Below are positions 22,008 through 23,975 of a stretch of DNA of 23,975 nt, piece after piece. Under the pieces are notes generated by a model, which was not told the origin of the DNA, did no database searches, and worked only from the letters and a program-made list of their open reading frames with translations. The DNA is taken from the IMG/VR virus record IMGVR_UViG_3300045836_000072, positions 1-23,975 of that record; one strand, written 5' to 3'. The position numbers and the translations under genes were made by a program. Within the stretch, counting starts at the first letter, position 1. Each line of letters starts with the position of its first letter. This stretch comes from a virus.

Positions 22008-22019
22008 CCCTTGCAAGGG
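22008..22019. repeat. CCCTTGCAAGGG palindrome after the tail-tip gene
   Basis: This is a perfect core located four bases after the stop codon of the tail-tip gene, as copy 1 lies just after a stop ahead of the portal. Confidence 0.8.
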
Positions 22020-22079
22020 TCAGGAATAGGTTTTGGAATATTTTTGCTGGCTTTTGCAAAATTCAGCAGGAGGCTATCT

Positions 22080-22664
22080 ATGGAAAATATCGACATACAC
22101 GGCATGATCACGCTGTATAAAATACCTGATGAGTGGGGTGATGAAGAGTTCAAATATTGGTGGTGCCCTGAAACTGACAGAGCTGGCCGCATTATCCGAC
22201 CTGCCAGAATAAGCGATGAGGCCAAAGCACAACGCATTGCAAAAGAACCCGTCGAGAACCTGATCACCAATAACGGCCTGACATCACTGCTCTCGAATAT
22301 GTGCATATCTGGCATTGGATCGCTCTATCCCTTCTTCCAGATCCTGAGCGTAGGAAACGGCGCAATCACAGGCGTGGCACGTGCTGATACAGCAGTTGCA
22401 GGCGATGGGTTTACCACTGGAGCGCGCAAAGCGCCCACATCCTACGCTGTAACCGGTTTCTCAGCCCAAGTCGTGACAAACTTTGCCAGTGGCGATGCAG
22501 TTGGCACGTGGACCAATGTTGGCATCTATGGCTACAACTCAGGATCTGCCCAGAGTGCAACCACAACCAGTGGCACCGGGAACCTGAACACGCATGCACT
22601 CTATAATTTTGTGAAGGGTGCAAGTAGCTATGCGCTCAATTATGCTTTTACGCTGTCTAATTAA
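22080..22664 (+). CDS. tail-fibre-like structural protein
   Basis: ATG 22080 follows AGCAGGAGG, so the upstream in-frame extension to 21870 inside the tail-tip gene is rejected. The 194-residue protein has an N-terminal linker (KIPDEWGDEEFKYWWCPETD), a pattern common in phage tail proteins (NLITNNGLTSLLSNM, FFQILSVGNGAITGVARADT) and a Gly/Ser/Thr-rich end (GTWTNVGIYGYNSG, YALNYAFTLSN). It is likely a fibre or tip-attached virion protein. The gap before it holds the palindrome and a weak TGCTG/CAGCA stem that partly covers the SD. Confidence 0.65.
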   Translation: MENIDIHGMITLYKIPDEWGDEEFKYWWCPETDRAGRIIRPARISDEAKAQRIAKEPVENLITNNGLTSLLSNMCISGIGSLYPFFQILSVGNGAITGVARADTAVAGDGFTTGARKAPTSYAVTGFSAQVVTNFASGDAVGTWTNVGIYGYNSGSAQSATTTSGTGNLNTHALYNFVKGASSYALNYAFTLSN

Positions 22665-22686
22665 CCAAATTAGAAATATAACCATA

Positions 22687-23202
22687 ATGCGACGCAATAC
22701 CAATCAAGATCTTATAGAGATTGCTCAAATTGTACAAACAGCCATTGTGCCATTGACGAATAAAATTCAGCAGTTGGATGACAAAGTGAATGCGCTGGCA
22801 TTGGATCGTGTGACGCGCTCAGATATTGAGAAGTTGCGAACTGAACTCATTAGCTCTACCGTATCGAAAGATGTGTACGAGACGAGACACATAACGCTCA
22901 TTCAGCGCGATTCGCAGATTGAAGAGTCATTGCGCAACGCGATACGAGATCACCAGGATGCTATCAAGACAATGCAAGCACAACACGATGTAGAGATGCA
23001 ACGCGTTCATGAGCGTTTGGAGAGTGGCAAACAGCAAATTGAGGATCGCTTGAAGGAGATTGACGCGAAATTTGATAAGGAAAGAGAGGCGGAACTCTCA
23101 GCGAAAGATAAGTTCTGGGTGCGTGCCAGCATCTTCAGTGGGATCATTGCGGTCGTGGTGGCACTTCTTGAGTTTCTTTTAGTTCATGTGCATTTTAATT
23201 AG
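22687..23202 (+). CDS. coiled-coil protein with C-terminal membrane helix, possible lysis accessory
   Basis: I start at ATG 22687 (171 residues); earlier in-frame starts lie inside the preceding gene. Residues 1-130 are a long charged coiled coil (IQQLDDKVNALALDRV, LRNAIRDHQDAIKTMQAQHD, IEDRLKEIDAKFDKEREAEL). The end is a single membrane helix (RASIFSGIIAVVVALLEFLL) with a short tail. It lies directly before the amidase gene. The layout resembles XhlA-type holin-associated proteins, but it is longer, and a tail-associated role is possible. No strong SD is seen. Confidence 0.6.
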   Translation: MRRNTNQDLIEIAQIVQTAIVPLTNKIQQLDDKVNALALDRVTRSDIEKLRTELISSTVSKDVYETRHITLIQRDSQIEESLRNAIRDHQDAIKTMQAQHDVEMQRVHERLESGKQQIEDRLKEIDAKFDKEREAELSAKDKFWVRASIFSGIIAVVVALLEFLLVHVHFN

Positions 23203-23211
23203 GAGGCCAGA

Positions 23212-23975
23212 ATGATCGGATATACAGGCGCAATCCAGATCCCGAATGGTAACGCCTTTGCCAATCGAGACGGGCAAAAGCCTTTGTACATTATTGTCCA
23301 TGGTACAGCAGGCGGCTCCAGTGCGCAAAATATCGCCAACTATTTTGCCTCAACACAGGGCACTGACAACCCTGTGTCTGCTCACTATGTGATTGGAGTG
23401 GATGGCACCATTGTGCAATGCAATGATGAGGGAGATGGAGCCTGGTGCAATGGGGCGCTCACTCCTGGGCACGACAGTTGGTGGGATAACTACTCTGGTA
23501 TCAATCCGAATGACATCACGATTGGCATAGAGCACTGCAAGCCTAGTACTGACAATAGTGATCAACTCACAGCAGCACAACAGACGGCATCATTCAAACT
23601 CATAGAAGATATCTGCAACAGGTGGGGTATTCCCAAACAGCCTGCCGATGCTTCAGGAGGCATCACCGGGCACTACTCATTGGACCCTGTAAATCGTTCT
23701 GATTGCCCTGGACCTTATCCATGGGATCAATTGTACGCTTATCTCAAACATGGAGGTGATACCGTGGTTGGAGTACCAACCGGATGGAAAGATGATGGGC
23801 AAACGCTCACAGCTCCTAATGGCATTGGGGTGATTAAAGGCTTCAGAGATTATATTCTCAATAATGCGTGGGACCCTGGAAACCTTCCCCTTGCAAGGGA
23901 ACAGGGGCTCAATCCACTAGAACTGGGCAATCCTGGCCTGGGCAGTGGCACACAGCAGATCTTCAGGTGGTCTGT
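23212..23975 (+). CDS. N-acetylmuramoyl-L-alanine amidase endolysin (3' end outside window)
   Basis: AGGAGG stands at 23201-23206, six bases before ATG 23212, and 254 codons are open to the window edge. Residues about 20-175 are an amidase_2/PGRP-type zinc amidase: YIIVHGTAGGSSAQNIANYF with His30, SAHYVIGVDGTIVQC, ITIGIEHC, TGHYSLDP with His154 and SDCPGPYPW with Cys165, the three expected zinc ligands. It should cut the amide bond between muramic acid and the stem peptide for host lysis. The C-terminal part (NGIGVIKGFRDYILNN, PLELGNPGLGSGTQQIF) is probably a wall-binding or accessory region. No signal peptide is seen, so export by a holin is expected. Confidence 0.9.
   Translation, partial: MIGYTGAIQIPNGNAFANRDGQKPLYIIVHGTAGGSSAQNIANYFASTQGTDNPVSAHYVIGVDGTIVQCNDEGDGAWCNGALTPGHDSWWDNYSGINPNDITIGIEHCKPSTDNSDQLTAAQQTASFKLIEDICNRWGIPKQPADASGGITGHYSLDPVNRSDCPGPYPWDQLYAYLKHGGDTVVGVPTGWKDDGQTLTAPNGIGVIKGFRDYILNNAWDPGNLPLAREQGLNPLELGNPGLGSGTQQIFRWS
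23888..23899. repeat. CCCTTGCAAGGG palindrome, inside endolysin gene
   Basis: This is a perfect core, read as PLAR in the linker-like stretch after the amidase domain. Confidence 0.8.

Noticed and set aside
1-23975. CRISPR array, transposase, integrase or att site
   Set aside because: The palindrome copies are kilobases apart, not array-like, and I saw no transposase or recombinase sequence in any frame.

Overview
The window is the head-to-lysis part of a tailed double-stranded DNA phage or prophage with siphovirus organisation. All convincing genes are on the + strand, and most overlap or are separated by only a few bases. The order is portal, MuF-type head protein, a cluster of nine small accessory genes, prohead protease/scaffold, major capsid protein, two beta-rich structural proteins, four connector/neck proteins, a Pro/Glu-rich protein, major tail protein, tail assembly chaperones, tape measure, tail-tip/adhesin, a tail-fibre-like protein, a coiled-coil membrane protein and an amidase endolysin cut by the window end. 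Terminase genes are absent and probably lie just upstream. Starts are ATG, GTG and TTG. The host is a bacterium that I cannot name from the sequence. The lysin C-terminal region and overall gene style remind me of Chloroflexota (Ktedonobacteria-like) phages, but that is a weak inference.

Region by region: 1-2843 holds the portal and MuF genes, which look joined by a programmed -1 frameshift (T TTT TTC at 2163-2169, followed by a GC-rich hairpin and preceded by an SD-like AAGGGG). Positions 2844-2961 hold a structured 77-nt inverted-repeat element between two copies of a 12-bp direct repeat. Positions 2962-5769 hold the small-gene cluster, including an Acb2-type anti-CBASS nucleotide sponge, two Cys-rich zinc-type proteins, a DUF1003-like membrane protein and a 41-residue membrane protein. 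Positions 5770-6246 are non-coding and dense with RNA structure: a sigma70-like promoter, a long stem-loop, a tRNA-like fold, a type I hammerhead ribozyme and a terminator-ending RNA element. Positions 6265-13791 encode capsid maturation, capsid and neck. Positions 14124-14217 carry a second copy of the terminator-ending element, with compensatory base changes in its stems. Positions 14236-22664 encode the tail, including a second T6 -1 frameshift (T TTT TTG, 16336-16342) fusing the two tail assembly chaperone frames. Positions 22687-23975 hold the probable lysis genes.

Two features run through the whole window. One is a dispersed 12-bp palindrome, CCCTTGCAAGGG, with eight perfect copies, one 11/12 copy and several weaker variants, lying in gene gaps and in several reading frames inside genes. 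The other is unusually heavy use of RNA-level control for a phage structural operon: two slippery sites, a self-cleaving ribozyme, and paired attenuator-like leaders immediately upstream of the capsid and tail-tube modules.
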